Shown: positions 1 through 9,022, numbered from the stretch's first letter. The stretch: DNA of 64,000 nt from Bacillota bacterium (GCA_030706015.1 JAUZPI010000014.1:3080-67079); one strand, 5' to 3'. Notes: a model not told the origin generated them from the letters alone. Program-made: numbers and translations.

Positions 1-425
1 CAGCAGCAGTTATATATGCTTTTTTAAGCTATGTTATAACTAAGGCAGTATTTAAAAAATTGAGAATTGAGATGGCTAAAGCTATACCTTTTACAAAACT
101 ATATATACCAACAATATTTTCTGCACTAATGATATTAGCCATTGGTTTAGGAATGTTTCTTTCAAGTAGAAAGCTTTCAGCAGGAGATTATATCATTTAT
201 TCATCGTATACTTTATTCACTTTAATTCTAACGATAATTGGGGCTTCTGCAGCAGCATATTTCTTAATGTATAGGTATAAAATGAAAAAAGGAGCAGTTA
301 CTTCTATTATAATTATGGTTCTCTTAATTTTACCAATACTTCTTATATATTTAGGAGTAGCAGAAACAATATTTGATTTTAGAAAGATTGATCCTAATAG
401 ACCTAGAAGAAAGCTGGAGGATTAG
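1..425 (+). CDS. yybS: YybS-like (DUF2232) membrane protein, 3' part
   Basis: The frame is open from base 3 to the TAG at 423-425, so this is the C-terminal part of a gene that begins before the window. At least three hydrophobic membrane segments are visible, and the tail is basic (RPRRKLED). The function is unknown. I name it from its hydrophobic character and its position directly before gdpP, rplI and dnaB, where Firmicutes carry yybS. A TTG at 60 and an ATG at 72 are in frame, but neither has a convincing ribosome-binding site, which supports truncation by the window edge. It is separated from gdpP by one base and is probably co-transcribed with it. Confidence 0.7.
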   Translation, partial: AAVIYAFLSYVITKAVFKKLRIEMAKAIPFTKLYIPTIFSALMILAIGLGMFLSSRKLSAGDYIIYSSYTLFTLILTIIGASAAAYFLMYRYKMKKGAVTSIIIMVLLILPILLIYLGVAETIFDFRKIDPNRPRRKLED

Positions 426-426
426 T

Positions 427-2415
427 ATGAACAGCAAATTTAATCGTTTTACCAATAGCAGCCTATTATATATTGTAATAATTATGTTACTTATAGGAGG
501 TCTGTTCTTCTATGGACACTTTGCTATTGGTGCTGTAACATTGACATTATTAGTGGGAGCAATAATCTGTAATATAAATAATGCAAAAGTTAAAAAAGAT
601 GAGTGGAAAAAGTTTATTGAAGATTTTTCATCTCAGCTTGATGTAGCAACAAGAAGTACTTTAGTAAGACTTCCTTTCCCCTTAATTATAATTGGTGACA
701 AGGGTGACATATTATGGTACAATCAGAATTCAACAGCTATGCTGAATGGGTTGGATATACTAGGCAGAAACGTAAAGGATATATTCTCAGATATAAAGCT
801 TGTAAAGATACTAAATGGGAGTAAAACATCCTTTCAATATGTTAAAATAGAAAATAAGTATTACGATATTTATACTAGTGTCGTTGATACAGCTGATAAT
901 AAATTTGGCAGGGGTAAGGTTATACTACTTTATTTCTGCGATGTTACAGATAAATATGAAATGAAATCTGCAATAGATGATAGTAAGGAATCCATAGCTT
1001 TAGTGGAGATAGACAATTTAGATGAAGTAATAAAGACAACAGAAGAGGATAAAAAACCTCTCCTTATTGCTGCAATAGAAACCAATATAAATGCTTATGC
1101 TCAAAATATTGAAGCTGCAGTTAAAAAGTATTCTTCCAATAAATATATATTTGCAATACAAAACAAATATATAGAAAAAGAAATGGAAAAGAAATTTGAT
1201 ATATTGGACTCATTAAGGGAAATAAATATAGGCAACAAATTAGCTGTAACACTAAGTATGGGTATTGGTAAGGGTGGAAATACTCCCTTGGAGAACTACA
1301 AATACGCTATTACAGCAAAGGAACTGGCGCTAGGAAGAGGCGGAGATCAGGTAGTAGTTAAACAGGGAGAGAAGTTGTCCTTCTATGGCGGCAAGACAAA
1401 AGAAATAGAAAAGAGAACAAAAGTTAGAGCAAGAGTGATAGCTCATTCTCTTGTAGACCTGGTAAAAGAAAGTACTAACGTATTTATAATGGGTCATATA
1501 AATCCAGATATGGACTGTTTTGGAGCATCCATAGGTTTATATAGTGCAGTAAATGCTATTAATAAGCAATGCTACATTGTTCTAGATGATTATAATGCGG
1601 GAATAAGTGACGTTCTAGCTAAGGTTGAACAGTTGAAGGAATATGAAGGTGCTTTTATAAATAGTAATGCATGTTTGCCAATGATAGGACCAAAAAGTTT
1701 ATTAATAGTTGTAGATGTAAATAGTTCAAGTTATATTCAAAATCCAGATATTTTGAAATTAGTAGATAGGGTAGTAGTTATAGATCATCACAGGAGGTCT
1801 ATTAATTTTATAGAAGATGCTATTTTAAGCTATATAGAAACTTATGCATCCTCTACCTCAGAAATGGTAACTGAGATACTTCAATACATGATAGAGGGGC
1901 ATAAATTAAAAACAATTGAAGCAGAAATACTTTTAGCTGGTATTTGTGTAGATACAAAGAACTTCTGTTTTAAAACAGGAGTGAGGACCTTTGAAGCTGC
2001 TGCGTTCTTGAGAAAACAGGGTGCAGACACTATAGACGTTAAAAAGTTGTTTTCTAGCAACTTAGATAATTATATAAAAAAGTCTGAGATTATCAAATCA
2101 GCAAAAGTGGTAAAAAATATCGCTATAGCAGTTTGTCCACCAAAAATAGAAGATACCATAATAGCTGCCCAAGCAGCGGATGAACTTGTAAACATTACAG
2201 GTATTCAAGCATCCTTTGTTGCTGTTAAAATAGGAGATGATGTATATATTAGCGGCAGGTCTTTAGGAGATATAAATGTGCAGCTTATTCTGGAATCCTT
2301 AGGTGGTGGAGGACACATGACTATAGCAGGAGCAAAGCTTGCTTCTTCTTCATTAAAAGAAGCAGTTAAAAAGCTAGAAGATGCTATAAACAAATACTTA
2401 AGGGAGAGTGAATAG
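427..2415 (+). CDS. gdpP: Cyclic-di-AMP phosphodiesterase GdpP
   Basis: A membrane-bound enzyme that hydrolyses c-di-AMP to pApA, lowering a second messenger that controls potassium, osmotic and cell-wall homeostasis. The 662 residues match the family's usual length. Two N-terminal membrane helices are followed by a PAS-like domain, a degenerate GGDEF-like domain and a DHH/DHHA1 catalytic module. Catalytic motifs are GHINPDMDCFG (near residue 356), VIDHH (D453) and GGGGH (near 626). I chose the ATG at 427 because GGAGG lies six bases upstream, although the frame is open from 373. It sits in the conserved yybS-gdpP-rplI block. Confidence 0.95.
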   Translation: MNSKFNRFTNSSLLYIVIIMLLIGGLFFYGHFAIGAVTLTLLVGAIICNINNAKVKKDEWKKFIEDFSSQLDVATRSTLVRLPFPLIIIGDKGDILWYNQNSTAMLNGLDILGRNVKDIFSDIKLVKILNGSKTSFQYVKIENKYYDIYTSVVDTADNKFGRGKVILLYFCDVTDKYEMKSAIDDSKESIALVEIDNLDEVIKTTEEDKKPLLIAAIETNINAYAQNIEAAVKKYSSNKYIFAIQNKYIEKEMEKKFDILDSLREINIGNKLAVTLSMGIGKGGNTPLENYKYAITAKELALGRGGDQVVVKQGEKLSFYGGKTKEIEKRTKVRARVIAHSLVDLVKESTNVFIMGHINPDMDCFGASIGLYSAVNAINKQCYIVLDDYNAGISDVLAKVEQLKEYEGAFINSNACLPMIGPKSLLIVVDVNSSSYIQNPDILKLVDRVVVIDHHRRSINFIEDAILSYIETYASSTSEMVTEILQYMIEGHKLKTIEAEILLAGICVDTKNFCFKTGVRTFEAAAFLRKQGADTIDVKKLFSSNLDNYIKKSEIIKSAKVVKNIAIAVCPPKIEDTIIAAQAADELVNITGIQASFVAVKIGDDVYISGRSLGDINVQLILESLGGGGHMTIAGAKLASSSLKEAVKKLEDAINKYLRESE

Positions 2416-2417
2416 AA

Positions 2418-2861
2418 ATGAAAGTTATTTTATTAAAGGATATAAAAGGTGTAGGAAAGAAGAATGATGTGGTGAATGCTTCTGATGGTTATGCAAGAAA
2501 CTACCTATTTCCTAGAGGTTTAGCTCAAGAGGCTTCAGATGTTAATATGCACATATTAAATAAAAAGAACGAGGCTGATAGAAAGAAGAAGTTAGAAGAG
2601 ATAGAAGCAGCTCAAAAACTTGCAGACGAGTTAAAAGGTAAACAGGTTAAAATGTCAGCAAAAGCAGGCGCAGGTGGAAGATTGTTTGGAGCGATAACAA
2701 GTAAGGATATTGCTGCTGAAATAAAGAAGCAATTGAAAGCAGATATAGATAAGAAGAAGGTTGTAACAGAAACAATTAGACATCTTGGAAATTATGAAAT
2801 AGAACTAAAAATTTACCCAGAGGTGTCAACTAAGATAAATGTGCTTATTGTCGAAGAGTAG
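2418..2861 (+). CDS. rplI: 50S ribosomal protein bL9
   Basis: A large-subunit ribosomal protein that binds 23S rRNA. The 147 residues match the family length. The N-terminal domain has the typical start MKVILLKDIKGVGKK and the GYARNYLFPRGLA signature. A charged connecting helix and a C-terminal domain follow. The start ATG is two bases after the gdpP stop, with a GGGAGAG ribosome-binding site inside the end of gdpP, so translation is probably coupled. The following lonC gene begins 14 bases after its stop. Confidence 0.98.
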   Translation: MKVILLKDIKGVGKKNDVVNASDGYARNYLFPRGLAQEASDVNMHILNKKNEADRKKKLEEIEAAQKLADELKGKQVKMSAKAGAGGRLFGAITSKDIAAEIKKQLKADIDKKKVVTETIRHLGNYEIELKIYPEVSTKINVLIVEE

Positions 2862-2875
2862 AGAGGGGATAAAGC

Positions 2876-4777
2876 GTGAAATTACAATTTGATTCAGATG
2901 AATTAAATAAGGTTATGGAAAAGAAATTGCCTTTAGAAGTTCAAGTAAACGTGCTATATGAGGCATTAAGAAATATAGTTGATGAGAAAACAGTAAACTC
3001 AAGAGTTGTAAAATATAAACTTCAAAAATATATAAAGAGTGAAGATATCTATAAGAGAATTTTTGCGTTAAATAAGATTGTAAGTGATGGCAAAGGCATT
3101 GACGTAATCCCTGACGAAGAAACTATACATGAAGCAATTGAGGATACAAATAACTGGATTGTTGAATGTGTTGCAAAAAGATATGTTCAAAGCAAGATAG
3201 AACAGGATGTAGAAAAGGTCCTAATGGAAAAGCAGGAAAAATACGTGGATGAAGTTAGACTTGGTATATTAAAGAAGAAAAAAGGACCTGAAAATGCTAA
3301 AACATTAAAAAAGTATGCGGAGCTTGAGGTGTTAGACACAACAAAATTAACAAAAAGTATTCAGTCTATGTTAAGACCTGAATCTTTTTCAGAAATTGTT
3401 GGACAAGAAAGAGCTATTAAATCTATAATGGCCAAAATAGCTTCACCATATCCTCAACACATAATATTATATGGACCACCAGGGGTAGGAAAAACTACTG
3501 CTGCAAGAATAGCATTAGAAGAAGCTAGAAAACTTCAATACTCTCCATTTAAGGAAGGTGCTAAGTTTGTTGAGGTAGATGGAACTACTTTAAGATGGGA
3601 TCCAAGAGAAATAACAAACCCTCTTTTAGGATCTGTACATGACCCTATATATCAAGGAAGCAAAAGAGACTTAGCTGAAATCGGTGTTCCTGAACCAAAA
3701 CCAGGACTTGTAACTGAAGCCCATGGTGGTGTGTTATTTATTGATGAAATAGGTGAATTAGATTCTATACTTCAAAATAAACTATTAAAAGTTTTAGAGG
3801 ATAAGAGAGTAGAGTTCTCATCATCCTATTATGATCCAGATGATGAAAATACACCAAAGTATATTAAATACCTATTTGATAAGGGTGCACCGGCAGACTT
3901 TGTTTTAATAGGAGCTACAACAAGAGAGCCTTCTGAAATCAATCCAGCATTAAGATCAAGATGTACAGAGGTATACTTTGAACCTCTAACCGCAAAGGAT
4001 ATTCAAAATATAATAAAAAATGCTGCGAAAAAGATAAAGGTTAAGCTTGAAGCAGGTGTACCAGAACTTATAAGCAGATACACTATTGAAGGAAGAAGAG
4101 CAATAAACATTTTGTCTGATGTTTATGGTGCAGTATTGTATAATAATGGTTTAAATCCTGAGGAAAAGGTTAAAATAACAGTTAAGGATGTTGAGAACAT
4201 TTTAGCTATTAGCAGATTCGTTCCTTATGAAGAAATGAATAACGAAGATAAGTATGAAATTGGACATGTTTTCGGATTAGGTGTTAGCGGCTATATTGGT
4301 TCAACTATAGAAATAGAAGCATCAGTATTTCCTGCAAAAGAAAAAGGAGCCGGTACAGTAAGATTTAATGATACTGCTGGAAGTATGGCCAAAGACTCTG
4401 TATTTAATGCAGCATCAGTAATTCGTAAGATAACTGATAAAGATTTAAGAGATTATGACATTCACGTTAATGTAATTGGCGGTGGAAATATTGATGGTCC
4501 TTCAGCGGGAGCAGCGATAACTGTATGCATAATCAGTGCACTTTTAAATAAGCCATTAAGACAAGATGTGGCTATTACCGGGGAAATATCTTTAAGAGGA
4601 AAAGTTAAACCTGTTGGTGGAATATTTGAAAAGGTATATGGAGCAAGAAGAAAAGGAATTAAGCTTGTAACTGTACCTAAGGATAATTTAAAAGCTGTTC
4701 CTCAAGGATTAACAGATATTGATGTAAAAGCAGTAGATACAATTGAAGAGCTTATGGATATAGTTTTCAAAAGCTAA
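2876..4777 (+). CDS. lonC: Lon-family ATP-dependent protease LonC
   Basis: An AAA+ serine protease of the LonB/LonC group found in spore-forming Firmicutes. Its 633 residues lack the long N-terminal domain of LonA. A charged N-terminal region leads into the AAA+ module, with Walker A GPPGVGKTT near residue 200 and Walker B GGVLFIDEIGEL near 284. The proteolytic domain has the catalytic serine in DGPSAGAA (S543) and the lysine in GGIFEK (K586), the usual 43-residue spacing of Lon dyads. The start is GTG, preceded by GAGGGG. Family knowledge links LonC to sporulating species. Whether it has a sporulation role here is inference. Confidence 0.88.
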   Translation: MKLQFDSDELNKVMEKKLPLEVQVNVLYEALRNIVDEKTVNSRVVKYKLQKYIKSEDIYKRIFALNKIVSDGKGIDVIPDEETIHEAIEDTNNWIVECVAKRYVQSKIEQDVEKVLMEKQEKYVDEVRLGILKKKKGPENAKTLKKYAELEVLDTTKLTKSIQSMLRPESFSEIVGQERAIKSIMAKIASPYPQHIILYGPPGVGKTTAARIALEEARKLQYSPFKEGAKFVEVDGTTLRWDPREITNPLLGSVHDPIYQGSKRDLAEIGVPEPKPGLVTEAHGGVLFIDEIGELDSILQNKLLKVLEDKRVEFSSSYYDPDDENTPKYIKYLFDKGAPADFVLIGATTREPSEINPALRSRCTEVYFEPLTAKDIQNIIKNAAKKIKVKLEAGVPELISRYTIEGRRAINILSDVYGAVLYNNGLNPEEKVKITVKDVENILAISRFVPYEEMNNEDKYEIGHVFGLGVSGYIGSTIEIEASVFPAKEKGAGTVRFNDTAGSMAKDSVFNAASVIRKITDKDLRDYDIHVNVIGGGNIDGPSAGAAITVCIISALLNKPLRQDVAITGEISLRGKVKPVGGIFEKVYGARRKGIKLVTVPKDNLKAVPQGLTDIDVKAVDTIEELMDIVFKS

Positions 4778-4807
4778 GTGTTTTTACAAATAGATGAAAT
4801 GACTTAG

Positions 4808-4848
4808 GGAGACCTGCTGTGGGTTATATAATAACTCTAAGGGTCTCC
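4808..4848 (+). other. Inverted repeat between lonC and dnaB
   Basis: The 111-base gap between lonC and dnaB contains GGAGACC (4808-4814) and its exact complement GGTCTCC (4842-4848) around a 27-base loop. No T-run follows, so it is not a standard terminator. It may be an RNA structure upstream of dnaB. Confidence 0.3.
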
Positions 4849-4888
4849 ATTATTAATATGGTTAAAAGACACATTAGGAGGATAAAGT

Positions 4889-6217
4889 ATGAGTACACCT
4901 CTAAAAAGTTTGCCTCAGAATATAGATGCAGAGCAATCCGTTTTAGGTTCTATGATATTAGATAGAAATTCTATTGCACAAGCAGCAGAAGTTTTAGTTA
5001 GTGATGATTTTTATAGAGATACTCACAAGGTTATATTTGGTTCTATAGTTGAACTGTATCAGAGAGATATTCCTGTAGATATGGTTACTCTTATAGAGCA
5101 CTTAAGAGCAGCGGAAAAATTAGAAGCAGCTGGTGGTATTACATATATAACAGAGGTAAGTAGTTCAGTACCATCTACTGCAAACCTTCAATCTTATATA
5201 AACATAGTTAAAGACAAAGCTATGCTCAGAAAGCTCATTAGGGTTTCTAATGAAATAATAGATGAGAGCTATAATCAGCAAGATGATGTTCAAAAAGTGT
5301 TAGATTCAGCAGAAAAGAAAATATTTGATATAGCACAAAATAAAATCAGCAGCGATTTTGAATCTATGAGCCAAGTTCTTGTTAGAGGCTTTGATCAGAT
5401 AGAAAAGATGTTTAACAATAAAGGGGAATTAACAGGAGTTCCCTCTGGTTTTGGTGAACTTGATGCAAAAACCTCTGGTTTTCAAAAGGGTGACATGATA
5501 CTTATAGCAGCCAGACCGTCTATGGGAAAAACAACCTTTGCTCTAAACTTAGCTCAGCATGCAGCTCTTAGATCAGGTAAAAGTGTATTAATCTTTTCCC
5601 TGGAAATGTCCAAGGAGCAGCTAGCTTATAAGATGTTATGTACTGAAGCTAATGTAGATATGTTAAAATTAAGAACTGGTAACTTGGATGATAAAGATTG
5701 GGATAATATAGCTAGAGCTTCAGGACCATTGGCATCAGCAAAGATATTCATAGACGATACTGCAGGTGTATCTGTTATGGAAATGAGATCAAAATGCAGA
5801 AGAATGAAAATCGAGCACGGTATAGATATGATAGTTATAGATTATCTTCAGTTAATGAGTGGAAGTGGAGAAAGCAGACAACAGGAGGTATCTGAAATAT
5901 CAAGATCTATAAAAGCAATAGCTAAAGAAATGCAGTGTCCTGTAATAGCATTGTCTCAGTTATCTCGTGCACCTGAGCAAAGAACAGATCATAGACCAAT
6001 GCTTTCTGACCTTAGAGAGTCTGGTTCTATAGAGCAGGACGCCGATTTGGTTATGTTCCTATATAGAGATGAATACTATAATAAAGAAACTGAAGAAAAG
6101 AACATGGCAGAATGCATAATAGCTAAGCAAAGAAATGGTCCTACAGGAACTGTTAAGCTTGCATGGTTAGGTCAGTTCAGTAAATTTGGTTCTTTGGACG
6201 TTATACATCAAGAATAA
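4889..6217 (+). CDS. dnaB: Replicative DNA helicase DnaB
   Basis: A hexameric 5'-3' helicase that unwinds DNA at the chromosomal fork (called DnaC in Bacillus subtilis). The 442 residues comprise an N-terminal helical primase-interaction domain (MSTPLKSLPQNIDAEQSVLG) and a RecA-like motor. Walker A is ARPSMGKTT near residues 208-216, Walker B is the IDMIVIDYLQLM segment, and a conserved arginine-finger region follows (KQRNGPTG). The ATG is preceded by AGGAGGATAAAGT. A strong hairpin terminator overlaps the stop codon and ends the gdpP-to-dnaB group. Confidence 0.97.
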   Translation: MSTPLKSLPQNIDAEQSVLGSMILDRNSIAQAAEVLVSDDFYRDTHKVIFGSIVELYQRDIPVDMVTLIEHLRAAEKLEAAGGITYITEVSSSVPSTANLQSYINIVKDKAMLRKLIRVSNEIIDESYNQQDDVQKVLDSAEKKIFDIAQNKISSDFESMSQVLVRGFDQIEKMFNNKGELTGVPSGFGELDAKTSGFQKGDMILIAARPSMGKTTFALNLAQHAALRSGKSVLIFSLEMSKEQLAYKMLCTEANVDMLKLRTGNLDDKDWDNIARASGPLASAKIFIDDTAGVSVMEMRSKCRRMKIEHGIDMIVIDYLQLMSGSGESRQQEVSEISRSIKAIAKEMQCPVIALSQLSRAPEQRTDHRPMLSDLRESGSIEQDADLVMFLYRDEYYNKETEEKNMAECIIAKQRNGPTGTVKLAWLGQFSKFGSLDVIHQE

Positions 6218-6257
6218 AAAATGTCTGCAGTACGTTGGCTGCAGACATTTTTTATTC
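6216..6257 (+). terminator. Intrinsic terminator after dnaB
   Basis: A 15-bp perfect stem pairs AAAAAATGTCTGCAG with CTGCAGACATTTTTT around an 8-base loop. A T-rich tail follows. Its A-rich left arm means it can also work on the minus strand. Confidence 0.9.
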
Positions 6258-6296
6258 ATCTCTCTCATAGCTACTTTACTTATCATAAGGGGGCAT

Positions 6297-6326
6297 GAAT
6301 GAAAGCCCAATCTGAGATCGAGAGAG
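6297..6326 (+). repeat. 30-bp direct repeat, copy 1
   Basis: This 30-base sequence begins GAATGAAAGC and ends AGATCGAGAGAG. It recurs at 6395-6424 with 26 of 30 positions identical. It lies in the non-coding gap between dnaB and hsp18. Confidence 0.6.
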
Positions 6327-6394
6327 AGTACTAAGTTGATAGCTCTCTGTATATAGCAAATACTATTAGTCACTCCATTCTACATAGGAGTTTA

Positions 6395-6424
6395 GATTGA
6401 AAGCTCGATCTAAGATCGAGAGAG
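6395..6424 (+). repeat. 30-bp direct repeat, copy 2
   Basis: The second copy of the 6297-6326 repeat, 98 bases downstream. It ends four bases before the hsp18 stop codon. Its function is unknown. Confidence 0.6.
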
Positions 6425-6428
6425 GGCA

Positions 6429-6872
6429 TTAGTGTATATCTATGCGGGTCTTTTTATCCATTCCTTTTTGACGTTTTTCTAATGTAACTGTTAATACACC
6501 TTCTTTAAAGGATGCATCTATAGTATTCTCGTTTATATTATCTACATAAAAGCTTCTAACAAATTCTCCATATCTTCTTTCTTTTCTAACATAATTATTT
6601 TTTGTATCTTCAACAGTTTCATTACGTTTTGCTTTTATGGTTAAATGATTATTTTCATAATCTATTGATATATCTTCTTTTTTTACTCCTGCAAGGTCAG
6701 CTTCTACAATGTATGAATTTTCGGTTTCCTTAAGGTCAACTCTGAAACCTTGACCAGCCATTAATGTAGGGGAAAATATATTTTCTTGAAAAAAACCATC
6801 AAAGAATTTGTTAATGAAATCGTCTCTACCCATTAAATTATTGTTTCTTCCAAAAGGAATTAATTCAAACAT
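6429..6872 (-). CDS. hsp18: Small heat-shock protein (Hsp20 family)
   Basis: An ATP-independent holdase chaperone that forms oligomers and binds unfolding proteins. The 147 residues are typical. A short N-terminal arm (MFELIPFGRNNN) precedes the alpha-crystallin domain, roughly residues 42-140, with the conserved GVLTVTLEK strand. A C-terminal I-x-I-type tail (TRIDIH) ends the protein. Its RBS is GAGGAGGTATATATT-ATG. A CtsR-type operator overlaps the promoter, so heat-shock control by CtsR is likely. The leader also contains an AAGGAG/CTCCTT hairpin. It is transcribed toward dnaB. Confidence 0.93.
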   Translation of the reverse strand: MFELIPFGRNNNLMGRDDFINKFFDGFFQENIFSPTLMAGQGFRVDLKETENSYIVEADLAGVKKEDISIDYENNHLTIKAKRNETVEDTKNNYVRKERRYGEFVRSFYVDNINENTIDASFKEGVLTVTLEKRQKGMDKKTRIDIH

Positions 6873-6947
6873 AATATATACCTCCTCAAGTTTAAATTAT
6901 TTTTATCATAGATAAGATTTATGAAGGAGTTTTCTCCTTATAAATAT

Positions 6948-6977
6948 ATAATAATTTAAAGGTCAAAGAAAGTCAAA
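6948..6977 (-). promoter_or_regulatory. hsp18 promoter with CtsR-type operator
   Basis: On the minus strand, TTGACT (6971-6976) and TATTAT (6948-6953) are separated by 17 bases. On the plus strand the same region reads GGTCAAA-GAA-AGTCAAA (6961-6977). This matches the tandem heptad operator of the heat-shock repressor CtsR. The operator covers the -35 element, consistent with repression. Confidence 0.75.
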
Positions 6978-7212
6978 AACGAAAAGCAAAGAAAGATAAA
7001 TTGTTATTATGAAAATCAATCAGAAGAATACATAATTTATTTTCAACAAAAAAAATAGATAAATGCGTGGTTTTTTTAGGCAAATTCAAAATTTATGCTA
7101 TTGGTATCCATTGGGTGTACTTACAAAAAAACTTATTTGTAATTGGATTTGGGGGTTGTAATATTGTTACTTGACATGACATATTTGTAGGTATATCATT
7201 TAAATGTAATAT

Positions 7213-7285
7213 GCTGGAATGGCTCAGTCGGTAGAGCGACGTACTCGTAATACGTAGGTCGTGGGTTCGATTCCCGCTTTCAGCA
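7213..7285 (+). tRNA. tRNA-Thr (anticodon CGU)
   Basis: A full cloverleaf can be drawn. The acceptor stem pairs GCTGGAA with TTTCAGC, with discriminator A. The D arm is GGCTCAGTCGGTAGAGC. The anticodon stem ACGTA/TACGT encloses the loop CTCGTAA, so the anticodon is CGT. The T arm is GTGGG-TTCGATT-CCCGC. CCA is not encoded. This gene is the prophage integration site: its 3' 43 bases lie inside the attL core, so the tRNA seen here is reconstituted by the phage copy of the 3' half. Confidence 0.95.
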
Positions 7286-7288
7286 TTA
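7243..7288 (+). repeat. attL core (46-bp repeat within tRNA-Thr)
   Basis: This stretch begins ACTCGTAATACG and ends TTTCAGCATTA. It is identical to 47160-47205. It covers the anticodon loop to just past the 3' end of tRNA-Thr, the usual target of tyrosine recombinases. Confidence 0.93.
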
Positions 7289-7336
7289 TATGAAAACCTT
7301 GTAAACACTAGTGTTACAGGGTTTTTGTTTTTTTGC

Positions 7337-8539
7337 TTATTCGGTTGGAAATTCATCATTGTTGGCATTTTGTTGGCAAGTAGGGGTAAAAAAAATTTCA
7401 TCTAACTTATTAGCAACATCTTTTTGAGTATCTGGAAGTACGTGGCTATAGGTATCTAGTGTCATTGATACAGAGGAATGCCCCAATCTTTCAGATACTA
7501 CTTTTGGATTTATATCCGCCCTTAATAAGATAGTTGCATGAGTATGTCTTAAATCGTGAAATCTAATAATAGGTATTTCTAATTGTTCTGCTAAGCACTT
7601 CCCATCTTTATTCTTATATTCTTTTATAACTCTTCTAAAGTTTCCTGATATATATTTAGGATCGTATGGTCTGCCATCTTCTTGACAAACAACATAATTG
7701 CCAGTATTGTAACCATCTCCAAAGTCTTGTCTATCTAGATCCTGTTTATTTTTTAATTCCTTAAATTCATTTACCAATAATGAAGATAATGTGATCTTTC
7801 GCCTTGAAGATTTTGTTTTTAATGATACTGGTAAGAGTTTTCCGTCTATGGGCTGTAGCTGGCTATAAACATAAAGACAACTATTATCAAAGTCTACTGC
7901 CTTCCAAGTTAATCCACATATTTCACCTAATCTCATACCAGTTTGAGAGGCAATTAATACAGGTATAAATAGTGTCGTCTTTTTTAGCCCATCTAAAAGC
8001 TTGCTTAGTTGACTTTCATTCAATACCTTCATTTCAACATGAACTTTTTTCGGTTTAGATACATTTACACAGACATTTCTATTTAATAAACCCCATTTTA
8101 CAGCCATGGATAAGGCATTAGATAAAACTGCATGATATCTTATAACTGAATTTGGAGAATGTTTTAAGGTGTCAATGCAATAGGTGTAAAATTCTTGGAT
8201 TTGAAGTGCAGTAAGCTTTGCTAAAGGAACCTTTCCCAATCTAGGGTTAATGGTTTTGTTGATTATTTCGGTATACCGAGAATAAGTGCTATAAGCTGTA
8301 TTTTTAGCAGCATATTCTTTAAGCCATTTTCTCAAGTAATCTTCAAGGTTTAAATCAGTTTCCTCAATAAGAGTTCCTTTTTCAAATTGAGATATAATTT
8401 CAGCTGCAGCAGCTCTGCATTCACCTTTTGTTTTAAAGCCGCCTTTACTTTTACGTTTACGCTTCCCTGTAAGAGGATCACGTCCTATATCGACAACAAA
8501 CGTCCAAGTATCTCCTCTTTTTTTTAATTCAAGACTCAT
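7337..8539 (-). CDS. int: Phage integrase (tyrosine recombinase)
   Basis: Catalyses site-specific integration and excision at the tRNA-Thr att site. The 400 residues comprise an N-terminal arm-binding domain (basic, DPLTGKRKRKSKGGF), a SAM-like core-binding domain (about 60-160) and a C-terminal catalytic domain. The catalytic set is visible: R203 (TGMRLGE), K243, H328 and R331 (FHDLRHTH), H354 (LGHSS) and Y364 (DTYSHV). The gene reads toward attL, about 50 bases from the repeat. Its start overlaps the end of the upstream ImmA-like gene by four bases, so the two are one transcript with the repressor. Confidence 0.96.
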   Translation of the reverse strand: MSLELKKRGDTWTFVVDIGRDPLTGKRKRKSKGGFKTKGECRAAAAEIISQFEKGTLIEETDLNLEDYLRKWLKEYAAKNTAYSTYSRYTEIINKTINPRLGKVPLAKLTALQIQEFYTYCIDTLKHSPNSVIRYHAVLSNALSMAVKWGLLNRNVCVNVSKPKKVHVEMKVLNESQLSKLLDGLKKTTLFIPVLIASQTGMRLGEICGLTWKAVDFDNSCLYVYSQLQPIDGKLLPVSLKTKSSRRKITLSSLLVNEFKELKNKQDLDRQDFGDGYNTGNYVVCQEDGRPYDPKYISGNFRRVIKEYKNKDGKCLAEQLEIPIIRFHDLRHTHATILLRADINPKVVSERLGHSSVSMTLDTYSHVLPDTQKDVANKLDEIFFTPTCQQNANNDEFPTE

Positions 8540-9003
8540 AATTTCACCTCATTTAACTCATTTATTTTTATGAGAAGTATTTTCTCAGGTATTCCATACA
8601 TATTAGATAATTGTTCAAGTGAAAAACCTTCTAATTCAAGATAATCGAGATTATTGGGTAATAAAAATTCCATTGCAAAGTAATTGGCCTCAAATTCTAG
8701 TTTATCCTTATTTAATAGACTGTTATCGTAATACTCGCAAGTAATGTCTTTATGCAGAATGATATGGCCAAGTTCGTGTGCCAAGATGAACTTTTCTTCA
8801 TATTCACTAACAGTAGAAGATATATATATAAATTCATCCCCAAATATATTTCTTACACATTTTGCTTTTTTACCATTAAGTAATGGTTTCTTGATTAAAG
8901 TTATGCTTAATGAATTGATTAAACAGTATACATCTGTAGACATATAGTGTTCCTTTAATCCTGTAACAATAGTCCTAATAGTATTCTTCCTCAAAAGAAT
9001 CAC
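8536..9003 (-). CDS. immA: ImmA/IrrE-type metallopeptidase
   Basis: A predicted zinc protease of the ImmA/IrrE family. In related mobile elements such enzymes cleave the adjacent XRE repressor and so trigger induction. The zinc-binding motif HELGH is at about residues 76-80 (LAHELGHIILH), and a downstream acidic segment (EFEANYFAMEFLLP) is typical of the family. The gene lies between repressor and integrase, the ICEBs1-like arrangement. The GTG at 9003 gives 155 residues. A TTG at 8994 with GGGGTG just upstream is an equally good or better start. Cleavage of the neighbouring repressor is inference from context. Confidence 0.88.
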   Translation of the reverse strand: MILLRKNTIRTIVTGLKEHYMSTDVYCLINSLSITLIKKPLLNGKKAKCVRNIFGDEFIYISSTVSEYEEKFILAHELGHIILHKDITCEYYDNSLLNKDKLEFEANYFAMEFLLPNNLDYLELEGFSLEQLSNMYGIPEKILLIKINELNEVKL

Positions 9004-9022
9004 CCCATATAAACTTATTGAT

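Noticed and set aside
7093..7401. Leftward open frame over the tRNA-Thr gene
   Set aside because: It is the complement of the tRNA and attL; its ESGNRTHDLRITSTSLYRLSH segment is the known artefact of translating a tRNA.
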